Positions 1 through 9,202 of a stretch of 64,000 bases of DNA are shown in pieces (position 1 is the stretch's first letter; each line of letters starts with the position of its first letter). The DNA is taken from NCBI GenBank assembly GCA_023525975.1, contig CM042040.1, positions 50,623,486 to 50,687,485 on the forward strand. The letters are read 5' to 3'. Below the pieces are notes generated by a model. It did no database searches and was not told where the DNA came from. It saw only the letters and a list, made by a program, of their open reading frames with translations. The translations under genes were made by a program, and so were the position numbers. The stretch comes from Smallanthus sonchifolius (lineage: Eukaryota > Streptophyta > Magnoliopsida > Asterales > Asteraceae).

Positions 1-785
1 TAATTTAAGTTCATACATTTCACTCTAGGTTAACCTGTGATTTTGAGAATCATTTGAGCTGCATAACTACTCTCGTTGCCTACACAATTGACACAATATG
101 AGTATTACATAGCCCCTTTTACTCTTTTACACTTTTTGGGGTGAAACATGAACTCTATACACACAACTGCTTACACTTACACAAACTACACAAACACAAA
201 TCCTCTTTACATTCATGTATGTAAAATTTGAGCTTTATGTTTGAGTGCTAGGTGTGTTAATTGTTTGTGTGCAATTTATGTGCAATCATTAACTATTCAA
301 GCCGACGGTTAACAATGATAGATCTATTGAGTCTGACAAACCCACCCAGATTGGGGTGATTGTTACCGACAACACAATTTGCATGCTAGTTACAAAGGTT
401 TGATTGTACTTTGGTTACAAAATAGTAGCTCCCCATAAATGCCTTATTTTATCATGTTATGTAAGGATTTGTTTATTCACACCTATATACTATCTATGTA
501 CAAACCTGTGTATGTTCACCAACTTTTTAGTTGACCTTATTTTATTCATGTTTCAGGTACTAATGTGTGATTTTGATCAAGACTTGCTACACATAAGTTT
601 TGGACCTAGTAAATTTTAATAAAGGATTGATGTATTTCATTTTTTGTGCTTGGTTTGATTTTGGTTGGTTTTGAATCTATGCAATGAATTTGAATGATTA
701 ATATATTTCAATTTAGTCAACCTTGTGCTCATGAACAGTCTACATGTCCCGCCCCGACGTTTTCGCCGTCGGTTGGGGTGTGACA
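1..785 (+). mobile_element. 3' part of an LTR (family X), possibly solo
   Basis: The stretch ends in GGGGTGTGACA at 785, the terminal form shared with the other gypsy LTRs here. It also has the conserved CCCCTTTTACT...TTGGGGTGAAACATG block at 112-150 and a splice-acceptor-like ATGTTTCAG at 548-556. No PBS follows: at 786 the sequence passes directly into the gag zinc-knuckle region of element A. It does not match the LTR of the A family (see 20354-22213), so it is best read as a separate LTR, truncated by the window edge, inserted into A's gag. Whether it is a solo LTR cannot be decided without upstream sequence. There is no convincing coding content. Confidence 0.65.
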
Positions 786-1507
786 GTAGGCGAGACGGCA
801 GTCTGTGGAAAATGTGGGTTAAGACATGCGGGTGAATGTCGGCTAGAGACAAATCTATGCTACAAATGTGGCAAGACTGGGCACTACTCCCGTGAATGCA
901 TACAAGGAATTAAATGCTTTAATTGTGGTGAAAGCGGCCACATGAGCCGGGAATGCACCAAACCAAGAATGGGTGAAGCGGGAAAAGGGAAAGTCCCCGA
1001 GAAGAAAGAAGAGAGGCCCTGAGCAAAGACTCGTGCGTATGCACTGACGCAAGAACAAGCCTGGGCAGACCTCGATGTGGCGTCATGTACGTTCATCCTT
1101 AACAACACTTTTGTTTCTGTGTTATTTGATTCGGGTGCCAGTAAGAGTTTTATATCTGCGACTTTTTGTAAACAAGTGAAGTACACTGTCAGTAAGATAG
1201 AAAGGCCTTTAGCGTAGAAACCCCTGAGGGTAGAACTGCGAGAGTGACCGATGTAGTTGACAACTCGACAATAAAAATAAAAGTTCATAGGTTCCCTGTC
1301 AGATTGTTTGTTATGGTTTTGGGAGGGTTTGATGTCGTGTTGGGTATGGATTGGTTAACTGCCAACGAAGCACAAATCATATGTAAACGAAAGATAATCA
1401 GACTCAAGGCTCCGGATGGTGGCAAAGTCGAGATTTTTGGAGATCGTGACGCCCCGATGCCAAACGTCATCTCGATGATTAAGGCAACAAATTACTTGAG
1501 GAGCTAG
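786..1507 (+). pseudogene. Gag zinc knuckles and aspartic protease, element A
   Basis: Gag nucleocapsid would bind genomic RNA and the protease would mature the polyprotein. Around 805-960 there is a degenerate cysteine cluster (CGKCGLRHAGEC) followed by two canonical CX2CX4HX4C knuckles (CYKCGKTGHYSREC, CFNCGESGHMSREC). A TGA at 1021 ends this frame. The protease resumes with LFDSGASKSFIS near 1118-1160 (catalytic DSG), is broken by a TAG near 1216, and the C-terminal flap region with VVLGMDWL is at about 1332-1360. The gag N-terminus is absent because the X LTR ends at 785. The ATG at 744 lies inside that LTR, so the open frame starting there is fortuitous. Confidence 0.8.
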
Positions 1508-1561
1508 ACGATGTACCCGTGGTACGCGAAGGAACTAGACGATGTACCCGTGGTACGCGAG
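1500..1561 (+). repeat. 31-bp tandem duplication in pol of element A
   Basis: The segment beginning CTAGACGATGTACCC at 1504 is repeated at 1535, with a period of 31 bp and almost no divergence. Because 31 is not a multiple of three it shifts the frame between protease and reverse transcriptase, so it is a disabling change. Its freshness suggests replication slippage late in the life of this copy. Confidence 0.85.
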
Positions 1562-3110
1562 TACCCGGAGGTGTTTCCAGAGGATTTGCCTGGGATACCA
1601 CCCGACAGAGAGATTGAGTTCCGAATCGACTTAGTACCAGATGCCCAGCCCGTGGCTAAGGCTCCATATCGACTAGCACTAGTGGAGATGAAAGAACTTA
1701 TGGCCCAATTAGAAGAACTACTTGAGAAGGGATTTATACAACCGAGCATCTCGCATTAGGGGTGCTCCGGTGTTGTTTGTGAAGAAGAAGGATGGTTCGA
1801 TGAGAATGTGTATTGATTATCGCGAGTTAAACAAACGAACGGTGAAGAACTAGTACCCTTTACCAAGGATCGACGACCTGTTCGATCAATTGCAAGGCGC
1901 AAGTTGGTTCTCAAAAATCGACCTTCGATCCAGGTACCATCAGTTGAAGGTGAGGGAAGAAGACATTCCAAAAACTGCATTTCGCACGCGTTATGGACAT
2001 TTCGAGTTCCGCGTAATGTCTTTCGGATTGACGAACGCCACCGCAACGTTCATGGATTTGATGAATAGGGTGAGTCGACCGATGCTGGACTGATCGGTAA
2101 TTGTGTTCATCGATGATATCCTCATCTACTCCAAGGATGAGGGTGATCACGCATGTCACCTAAAGGAGGTGTTGGAGGCTCTGAAGAAGGAAAAGTTGTA
2201 TGCTAAGTTCTCCAAATGCGTGTTATGGCTTAGGGAAGTGCAATTCCTAGGTCACTTCATTAACCCGAACGGCATTATTGTTGACCCAGCAAAGATAATG
2301 ACGGTAAGGGAATGGAATATTCCTAAGACGCCAACTGAAATCCGCAGTTTCTTGGGATTGGCAGGCTACTATCGAAGATTCATCCAGGATTTCTCAAAAA
2401 TAGCTTCGCCGTTGACAAAGTTGAATCGGAAGGAGGTAAAGTACGAATGGGGTTCGACCCAGGATGAGGCGTTTAAGGAATTGAAGGAAAAGCTAACCAA
2501 AGCTCCAGTCTTAGCCCTTCCCGAGGGCAATGAAGACTTAGTGGTATACTCTGACACTTCAGGTCAGGGATTGGGATGCGTGTTGATGCAACGTAAGAGA
2601 GTGATCGTGTATGCGTCACGGCAGTTGAAGATTCATGAAGCTAATTATCCGACTCATGATTTGGAACTTGCTGCTGTCGTATTCGTATTGAAAATCCGGA
2701 GGCACTACCTTTACGGGGTGAAGTTTACTATTTACTCCGACCACAAAAGTTTGAAGTACTTCTTCGAACAAAGGGAACTTAATATGAGGCAGAGACGATG
2801 GTTGAAACTATCGAAAGACTATGACTGTGAAATCATATACCATCCTGGAAAGGCAAACGTGGTGGCAGACGCTCTAAGCCGAAAGGATGTGCCTGCTCCT
2901 ATTAGAGTGAAAGCTTGCCAGTTGGTGGTGACATCAGATGTGATGAGGGAAATTGAAAGAGCTCAAGATGAAGCATTGAAGGAAGAAAACATAAAGAATG
3001 AAAGAATGGTTGGCCAACAGGACAGGTTGGATTATAACACCCTTAGTGTTAGGACCGTTTTGGGCGGGTATGGATACCTATGGGTGGCGAGCTTAGAACC
3101 AAAATCCTAG
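1511..3110 (+). pseudogene. Reverse transcriptase and RNase H, element A
   Basis: This would convert element RNA to cDNA. N-terminal linker motifs (VVREYPEVFPEDLPGIPP) are at about 1545-1610. Fingers/palm motifs follow: KKKDGSMRMCIDYREL near 1785-1830, then FSKIDLRSRYHQLKV near 1905-1950. The catalytic FIDDILIYSK is at 2106-2135. FLGLAGYYRRFI is at about 2350-2385. RNase H begins at VVYSDTSGQGLG near 2540 and includes YSDHKSLKYF and NVVADALSRK near 2860-2886. Interruptions include TAG at 1756 and 1851, TGA at 2091 and TAG at 3107. The RT catalytic Asp-Asp pair is kept, but the chain cannot be made as one protein. Confidence 0.85.
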
Positions 3111-4180
3111 ATGAGGCTCATAAGTCTCGGTACTCTATCCATCCTGGTACCAATAAAATGTACCAAGATCTGAGGAAGGAATACTGGTGGCCTGGAATGA
3201 AACATGAGGTGACAAAGTATGTAAGCAAGTGCTTGACTTGCTCACAAGTAAAGGCCGAACATCAGAAACCGTATGGAAAGATTCAACCACTTGATATATC
3301 GGAATGGAAGTGGGAACACATTACCATGGACTTCATAACCAAGCTACCTCGCACAGCTTAAGGTCATGACACCATTTGGGTAATTGTGGACCGTTTAACG
3401 AAGAGTGCTCATTTCCTACCTATTCGCGAGACGTTCTCATCGGAAAGGTTAGCGAAAGTATTTATTAACGAAGTAGTAGCACGGCATGGGATGCCTTTGA
3501 CGATCGTATCTGATCGGGACACACGATTCACATCGAAGTTCTGGAAAAGATTTCACGAGGCGATGGGCACGAGACTCAATGTTAGCACGACATACCACCC
3601 ACAAACGGATGGTCAGTCCGAAAGGACTATTCAGACATTGGAAGATATGCTTCGTGCTTGTATCATCGATTTTGGCGGTAGTTGGGACAGTTATCTGCCG
3701 TTAGCCGAATTCTCCTACAACAATAGTCATCACATGACGATAGGCATGCCGCCGTACGAAATGTTGTATGAGAGAAGATGCAGGACCCCGGTTTATTGGG
3801 GTGAGATTGGACAGAAGGAAATAGGAAGTATTAAAGTTGTAAGAGAAACGTCAGAAAGGTTTGATCAAATCAAAGCACGAATGAAGGCCGCACAATATCG
3901 TCAGAAATCCTATGCGGATAAACGACGAAGGCCTATTGAGTTTGATGTTGGGGACAGAGTAATGTTGAAAGTGTCACCCTGGAAGGGAATCATACGATTC
4001 ATGAAGAGAGGAAAGTTAAGTCCCAGGTTTGTCGGACCATTCAGGATAATGGCAAGGGTTGGTGAAGTCGCTTATCGGTTAGAGTTGCCTGATGAGTTAA
4101 GTGGGATTCATCCCACCATCCACGTATCACACTTCCGAAAGTGTTTGGCGGATGATATGAAGACTGGCATCCCGTTATGA
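3080..4180 (+). pseudogene. Integrase, element A (chromodomain deleted)
   Basis: Integrase joins cDNA ends to host DNA. The HHCC zinc domain (HKSRYSIHPG ... CLTC) is at 3119-3240. The catalytic triad is present: Asp in MDFITKLP (about 3328), Asp in IVSDRDTRF (about 3510) and Glu in DGQSERT (about 3620). A TAA at 3359 splits the domain. The GPY-like module (VGPFRIMARVGEVAYRL) is at 4033-4080. Reading ends prematurely at 4180 because coding sequence fuses into LTR sequence near 4154. The related A2 copy at 22253-22947 continues into a chromodomain that A lacks. Confidence 0.85.
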
Positions 4181-4352
4181 TTAGTTATGTTATGTTTATG
4201 TATTAGACTATGTTACGCTTCCGCATGTTGAACAATGTTTTGATTATGTTTTAATGAAATTTTCCGATGCGTTATTTTGATATTCAAGTCTAAGAACTAT
4301 TTATGAATGAGTAAATCCAACAAGTGAGGCCTCCCGGGTTTGGGGCCTTACA
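4155..4352 (+). mobile_element. 3' LTR remnant of element A
   Basis: About 198 bp matching, in reverse complement, both the outermost 20354-20555 part of the A2 LTR and its terminal CCTTACA. The rest of the LTR was lost together with the chromodomain. The join lies in a 4-bp ATGA shared by the coding and LTR parents (compare reverse complements near 22470 and 20551). The edge at 4352 is followed by CTTTA, the likely right copy of the target duplication. Confidence 0.8.
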
Positions 4353-4758
4353 CTTTACACCCATCTTCCTTAGCCTGTTGATCATGGTAGTAAACCATGT
4401 GACTTGTTCACTCAGGGTTTCATTTTTCTCGTATTTGAACATATTGTACTGCTTCAGTAAAAGATTAGTGCGACTCTCTTGAAATGCTGCATTTCCCTCA
4501 AATCTCATACACAAAGCATTCGATAACCCTTGAGCTGTCTCGTGCTGCTCAAAATTGAGATAAAGTTCAGTCGGAAGAGCTAAAATAATTGATCCCAATG
4601 CTTGATTGTCTCTTTCAATTAGACTCTCACAGAGTATGCTCGGTAAACTTGAAGTAAGCTTTCATTATGATTTTCCAGTTTGAAAATTCGAAAATGGATT
4701 TTAGCATTGGTGGCGACTTTCCCACAACACGCTCAGTATCGTAAACCTTGCCAGCCAT
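4353..4758 (-). pseudogene. Copia-type gag, N-terminal part
   Basis: From an ATG at 4758 (MAGKVYDTERVVGKSP) the minus strand reads through a UBN2/copia gag-like region with LLKQYNMFKYEKNETLSEQV near 4400-4470 and ending in NRLRKMGVK at 4353. This region is typical of Ty1/copia gag upstream of its zinc knuckle. Gag would form the particle shell. The frame is interrupted by at least one stop near 4617. Its downstream part is missing because element A inserted there. No zinc knuckle, protease or polymerase of this element is in the window. Confidence 0.7.
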
Positions 4759-4814
4759 TGTACAATTTCACTTGAACACTTAGTCAAAATTCTGAAAATC
4801 TTCCAAGTATGGAG

Positions 4815-5565
4815 TTTTCGATCGAATTTTTTTACCGGAAACTATTTCGGATAGGACTTTTCGGTCGAAAAGTCAAGATGGTTGAAAAGTCAATATTTCG
4901 AACACTGGAGATTTCGGACAACACTTTTCGATCGAAAAACTATTGACCAAAAAGACTTTTCGGTCGAAAAGAGATTTCGGCTCCTTCAAACAGAACTTTT
5001 CGATCGCTTCTTCCCAAGAACACCAAAATCAACCTGAAAGAATCCGGATGCAAAATCAAGCCTCCAAATCGATTGTAAACTTCATCTGCATCAATTTTGA
5101 CTCTGAAAACACAAAAATGGCATGGAATAACACTCTGATTCGAAAGAAATCAATGAAAAATTGCTTGAATATCAAGAGTTGTAACCTGGCTCTGATACCA
5201 CTTATGAATCCCTCTGATCCTTTGATAATCAAGCCTCTGGTCTTCAAACAACTTCTAGATTGGCGGAATCAATCCAGAATGTACCAGCAACCATATAGAT
5301 CGAATCAAACATGTATAAAGATGAAAACTGTCACACAAAGATGTAACAACAAACACATGATCTTCATTGATGAAAACTTGCAAACACAATCAACTAGAAC
5401 AAGATACACTCCTTGATTTCAAATAATACAAATCTGATATGAAAAACAAACAAAGTGTGAAAAATCGCATTACAAGTTCAAAAGACAACAATATATATAG
5501 ACTAAAGATTTCGATCGAAATCTTTTGACCGAAAACGTTTTCGACCGAAATACATTTCGACGAAA
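4815..5565. repeat. TTCGATCGAA palindrome cluster 1
   Basis: The 10-bp palindrome TTCGATCGAA or close forms (TTCGGTCGAA, TTCGACCGAA, TTCGATCG) recur in the copia leader (about 4817, 4858, 4927, 4958, 4998) and in its LTR (about 5507, 5525, 5545). The spacing is irregular, so this is not a tandem array. It may be a repeated protein-binding site or a low-complexity family trait. The same motif is dense at 17.68-18.43 kb. Confidence 0.8.
5185..5200 (-). promoter_or_regulatory. Primer-binding site, copia element
   Basis: The minus strand reads TGGTATCAGAGCCAGG, complementary to the 3' end of plant initiator-Met tRNA, four nucleotides downstream of the LTR edge. It would prime minus-strand cDNA synthesis. 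Confidence 0.85.
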
Positions 5566-5626
5566 ACTTTAGAATTGTACATTTTCAGCCTAAAGATTGA
5601 TTTCTATGGACTACTAGGTTCCAACA
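5205..5626 (-). mobile_element. Copia 5' LTR (422 bp)
   Basis: On the minus strand it starts TGTTGGAACC at 5626, a typical copia LTR start, and ends ...GGATTCA at 5205, next to the PBS. It holds palindromic TTCGATCGAAAT and related TTTCGACCGAAA motifs near 5507-5560, the same family as in the leader. Flanking bases at 5627-5631 are TTCGT. The partner LTR is not in the window. Confidence 0.75.
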
Positions 5627-5954
5627 TTCGTTCTGAGTCCGGATTGTGTATGCAGGCTATAGTGTGCTAAGGAAGCGGAAAACAAAGCTAAATCCTTGAG
5701 ATATTGAGCACAGAGGGAAAAGTTGGAAAAACAAGAGGAATAATTTAATTTTCTGAGAATATGCACTCCTCGCGGTACGCGAGGAGGGAGGATCATTCCC
5801 TTGCGGTACGCGATGGAACCAAAAACTGCACCGGCTAAATTGTCCATCGCAGTATGCGAAGGACCTGCTCAAGCCTCTCGAGAGGTCCGCTAATCCGTAA
5901 AAAAAACATAATTTAGGGTTTTAATTGTTTTGAACGACCATTCTTAAAGTTATT
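5627..5954. other. Spacer with GC-rich hairpins, unassigned
   Basis: 328 bp between the copia LTR and element B. I see no gene. A perfect inverted repeat with arms CTCCTCGCG/CGCGAGGAG around a 3-nt GTA centre lies at 5766-5786. Weaker relatives (TTGCGGTACGCGA near 5800, ATCGCAGTATGCGAA near 5849) follow, and CCTCTCGAGAGG is at 5874-5885. The geometry (9-bp arms, 3-nt centre) equals the repeat units in the A2 LTR at 21615-21734, so this may be a fragment of another LTR. Confidence 0.5.
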
Positions 5955-6147
5955 TGTGACAATCCGGACTTTCCCAGTCTAACTCCGTTACTTAAATCTT
6001 GTTAAAGTTAGGTTATTTAACTTATCTTAAACGCTAGGGACTATTTCTGCCAATTTCCAAACTCAAACTATAAGGACTGGTTGTGTAATTAGTCAAAACC
6101 CATTATGTTGATCTCTGAAAGTCAAAATTGAATGAATCTAGTTCCTG

Positions 6148-6297
6148 TTGACTTTTAAAAGTCAAACAGACTTGTTCTTAACCCAAATTCAAACCTCAAG
6201 GACTAAATCCGTCAATTCCTAAACTTATATGCATGAAATCAGAGGGACTAGATCGGTAATTAACCTATTTTTGATTTCATTGACTTTAGAAAGTCAA
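6148..6297. promoter_or_regulatory. Inverted W-box palindromes in U3 of B
   Basis: TTGACTTTTAAAAGTCAA at 6148-6165 is a perfect 18-bp palindrome. TTGACTTTAGAAAGTCAA at 6280-6297 is palindromic except for its centre. Each holds two facing TTGACT cores, which fit the plant WRKY-factor W-box (TTGACC/T). Equivalent pairs lie 150-340 bp inside the LTR start of F, C, D and fragment G. A role in stress-inducible transcription is inference. Confidence 0.6.
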
Positions 6298-7307
6298 TCC
6301 GTTTATTCTTGATTCCAATTCGCAGATTCTAACTGATTTTCGTTTGAAATGGTAACGGTTATACATGTTCACGACATTCACGACTATCATCACAGGTTTA
6401 ATCATCGATTTTATGTGTAATTAAACCCAATTATGGGTGATTATGTTGTAACCGTCGACTTCATGGTCTATTACCAACAAAATCTGACCAATTCGTTTGT
6501 AACTCTCTCAATGGAACACATGCTCATGCTAGACGAGTCATTCCGAAGCTCTTGCACACTTCTGCTTGGCCGAAAAAGTGGTCAAGCCCACCTGAGATCA
6601 AACCACCCGAGGTCGGAACTTGCTCTAGGCGTACACCATCGATTCGCGCACCATTCTGGTAATTGATTATACCTCTAGTTTCGTTTTAACACCCGGAACA
6701 AAAGCCCTAACATAATCAAGGATTAAATTATCTAATTCAACATGTAAATAATTCTAGGGTTCATCGCAAACCGGTTTGGCCGAACCCCAATCTAATCACG
6801 TTTTCAATGCAATTAAAACATATGTTTAGGATCGCAATGTGTTACTCATTGAAAGCCCTATGACAATTTGATCTCATATTATCGATTTGAACATAATCTG
6901 GTGTCTAGGGTTTGTTCTTAATCAAACTAGGGGTTTTGATCCTAAACACAGCCTAAATGAAATTAATCTATACCAGCAGATCCAAAAACTCGTGTTTAGT
7001 AAAAGCCCTATGGTCTTGATCCATAATCTCATAGGATTCAATCGATTTTGATTTCAAGTTCAACTTAGGGTTTTCGGGTATTTGAATAAGAAATTAAACA
7101 CACCTAAACCCGTTGATTTTGCAATTAAAACTCACCACAAACTCGTAATAGGTCGACTAACAAAACCCGCGTGTCTTTTGGTTTAAACGAAATAAAATTC
7201 ATTGGATTTGGGATCGATTTTGGGTTCGGTTCATGCAAAGGGGAAAGGGCTCAGGGTGTTGGATTTTTAAAACCGTTTGTAGTACAATTCTGTCGCGAAT
7301 CATTAAT

Positions 7308-7384
7308 GGGCAGAGATGGTTAAAGCACAGTACTCACACGCAGGAGACCCGGGTTCGAATCGGGTCTCCTGCAATATTATTTTT
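7308..7384 (+). other. tRNA-like module in 5' LTR of B
   Basis: GATGGTTAAAGC (about 7314-7325) resembles a Pol III A box/D-arm. A hairpin at 7340-7372 has perfect 12-bp arms GCAGGAGACCCG/CGGGTCTCCTGC around a loop with GGTTCGAAT, the B box/T-loop consensus. Five T residues follow at 7380-7384, a possible Pol III terminator. The 12-bp helix plus T-loop resembles the acceptor/T-arm minihelix of a tRNA. No anticodon arm or paired 5' acceptor strand is visible, so it is not a functional tRNA gene. Confidence 0.65.
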
Positions 7385-7609
7385 GGGGGTTGTTTCATTG
7401 ATTTTCACATAAGCAATAAATTTCCATATTGTTTTAATAATATATAAACATGTTTTAGCCCGGAAAATCACCCGTAGCTCGGCTGTAGATTTTATAACCC
7501 ATCTTTAATATGATTTCACACTTTTATAATAACATGTTTATTTAATCTATGACCCTAAATAAATAAAATAATCAGGTTATTTTCAACCCGTGATCTAAAG
7601 TAAAAATAA

Positions 7610-7611
<2 letters not shown>

Positions 7612-7658
<47 letters not shown>
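7612..7658. repeat. AT/GT microsatellite
   Basis: About 40 bp of alternating AT followed by four GT units inside the B 5' LTR. The corresponding part of the 3' LTR is missing, so its age cannot be assessed. Confidence 0.95.
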
Positions 7659-7660
<2 letters not shown>

Positions 7661-8115
7661 TATTTCGTTATTCGATTTCGTGTAACATTCTAAACAAATA
7701 AATAATGTAATTATTTATATTATTTACACTCGTTTTTATTCTCAAATAAAATAATAGATTTATTATTTTTGTTGCACAATTGTTTATTATGATATTTTGT
7801 TAAATCTAATTTTCTTAGGCCATTAGTTTAATGGTGCAAACATTCGAATATATTTTCATATATAATTTTTGTCTTTCTTCGCGTATCGTAATCATTCTAA
7901 TTATTTAATTTAGAAATCCACACTCCTGTTGACAAGTTTGTCTACTCCTTGATCATTAGAGCTCTTAGGACGTTCAACATTCTGTGTCGTTGCCAACATT
8001 CCCAGTATATCCCTAATTGTTATGTTTATATTCTAGGGCATACGTGATCCGTTTCAGGCTAACACTTGTGGTTTCAATCCAATATTTGTGTGATACTACC
8101 TACTACGCAACGCAA

Positions 8116-8776
8116 GTGCGTTTCACGGCCCCTTTTTACTTGTTTAATATTGGGGGAGAAACATGCTTATACACAAACAATATTTTACTTGTTTTCCGGT
8201 TGGGGAGAAACATGCATCCACACAAACAGTATTTTACTTGTTTTCCCGTTGGGAAGAAACATGCGTACAAACAATCATCATTTTACTTGTTTTCCCGTTG
8301 GGGAGAAACATGCATACGAACAGGCATCCGTTACTTGTCCCCAGCCAGGGAGAGACATACACACGGACATGGATCACATAGTATTTCATTACCACTTGTG
8401 TACCTAAGTGCAAACATAACATGCAAAGTCCTTACACACTCGGACCGTTAATATATGGAGTATAACAAGGAAATTTGAGTAGTACTACTGGGTTTGACAA
8501 ACCCCACCCGGGCTAGTCGCGCTAGCACGATTGGAGGTCGAACCAGTGTAGATTGTCCTAAACACTTGCCATTTGTTGATGTTAGCAATAGCGAAAGGCA
8601 CCCAAACATAAACAGTCATCTTTGGTTGCGAACGCTTAGAGTAACTTGTACATTGCCTAGCTAGAAATAGGTGTGACTTACGTATGTGGATCCGGCGACA
8701 CTCAAACAGTTTATTTACATACAAACCTGTGAACTCACCAACCTCGTGTTGACACTTTTTCTTACATGTTTCTCAG
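8116..8776 (+). other. Candidate leader intron in LTR of B
   Basis: Donor position CAA|GTGCGT at 8116, in the same context (GT...TTCACGGCCCCTTTT) where C, D and F have CAG|GTGAGT. Acceptor-like CTTACATGTTTCTCAG ends at 8776, preceded by the conserved CACCAACCTCGTGTTGACA block. The donor is weakened here. The interval contains the 49-bp tandem array. Support comes from the same signals in five other LTRs in the window. Confidence 0.45.
8158..8353. repeat. 49-bp tandem array in LTR of B
   Basis: GAAACATGC recurs at 8158, 8207, 8256 and 8305, exactly 49 bp apart, with a decayed fifth unit near 8354. Each unit carries TTTTACTTGTTTTCCCGTTGGG-like sequence expanded from the single CCCCTTTTTACT...GGGGAGAAACATG block of other LTRs. 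Since 49 is 3n+1, the array is open in three frames and creates look-alike ORFs. Confidence 0.9.
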
Positions 8777-9067
8777 GTCGCTTTGGCACAAGTTGCACAC
8801 TTAGGACATGCATGGAGTCCTACTGTCATATCATTCATTTCAAACATTTTAAACAGTTTTACTTATTTACATTAATTGACGCGTGTTGCGTGTAATTACT
8901 TTTAATTTCATTCTAACGTTTACGCTTCCGCAATTAACTCTGAACATTTATGTTATGACTTTTTAAGTCTCATATAGTGTCGTTTGATGTAACTAATGAC
9001 TGAGATCCAGGTTTGTCACGCTCCTAACGGTAGAACTTCGTTAGTGGATTTTGGGGGTGTGACAGAT

Positions 9068-9121
9068 TGGTATCAGAGCCATTGGTTATAGAGAACTAGG
9101 ATTGCATACTAGACTATAACC
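9068..9121 (+). promoter_or_regulatory. PBS and downstream hairpin of B
   Basis: TGGTATCAGAGCC at 9068-9080 matches initiator-Met tRNA and then diverges, three nucleotides after the LTR. Next come inverted 8-mers GGTTATAG (9084-9091) and CTATAACC (9114-9121). The same stem occurs after the PBS of E, and partly in C, D and F. Confidence 0.8.
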
Positions 9122-9202
9122 GCACACATACATTAGTTACACGACACAGACACTCATACATGATACACATGGTATCCATACATACATTGCATTGCATGCA
9201 TA

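Larger units (their letters stand above)
786..4352 (+). mobile_element. Element A: decayed Ty3/gypsy chromovirus
   Basis: Domains run in the order zinc knuckles, protease, RT, RNase H, integrase, followed by a stub of 3' LTR. That order (integrase after RNase H) defines Ty3/gypsy. Sequence identity is closest to element A2 at 20354-22947. Many stops and frameshifts make it non-autonomous. The 5' part is missing (replaced by the X LTR), and the chromodomain plus most of the 3' LTR are lost in one deletion near 4154. The right edge CCTTACA at 4352 abuts a copia gag, so A had inserted into a copia element. Confidence 0.85.
4353..5626 (-). mobile_element. 5' end of a copia-type retrotransposon
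   Basis: In minus-strand order: LTR (5626-5205), a 4-nt gap, a PBS matching initiator-Met tRNA (5200-5185), a leader of about 430 nt rich in TTCGATCGAA-like palindromes, then gag from 4758. The element is cut at 4353 by element A. Its pol and 3' LTR lie outside the window or are lost. The palindrome motif links it to the 17.68-18.43 kb region. Confidence 0.75.
5955..9064 (+). mobile_element. 5' LTR of element B (3.1 kb)
   Basis: Starts TGTGACAATCCGG at 5955 and ends GGGGGTGTGACA at 9064, just before the PBS. It contains, in order: repeated AGGGACTA/GTCAATT-like motifs at about 6027-6260, W-box palindromes, a tRNA-like module at 7308-7384, an AT microsatellite, a candidate leader intron and a 49-bp tandem array. 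Short open frames inside (for example 6433-6666, partly repeated in the 3' LTR) are explained by LTR duplication and are not called as genes. Confidence 0.88.

Noticed and set aside
744..1022. 92-residue frame beginning in the X LTR and running into zinc knuckles
   Set aside because: The first 14 codons are LTR sequence; only the part after 785 is gag. The start codon is fortuitous.
4943..5416. 157-residue plus-strand frame across copia leader, PBS and LTR
   Set aside because: Opposite strand to the element and overlapping its PBS and LTR edge; no protein-like features.
6433..6666. Frame in B 5' LTR partly repeated at 14472-14675
   Set aside because: Similarity follows from LTR duplication, and the start differs between copies. 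No counterpart recognised in F, C or E LTRs.
7308..7384. Functional tRNA gene
   Set aside because: No anticodon arm or 5' acceptor strand pairing with the 3' end; only A-box-like, T-arm hairpin and oligo-T are present.
8017..8451. Three overlapping frames with repeating peptides
   Set aside because: Direct consequence of the 49-bp array (3n+1), which reads open in three frames.
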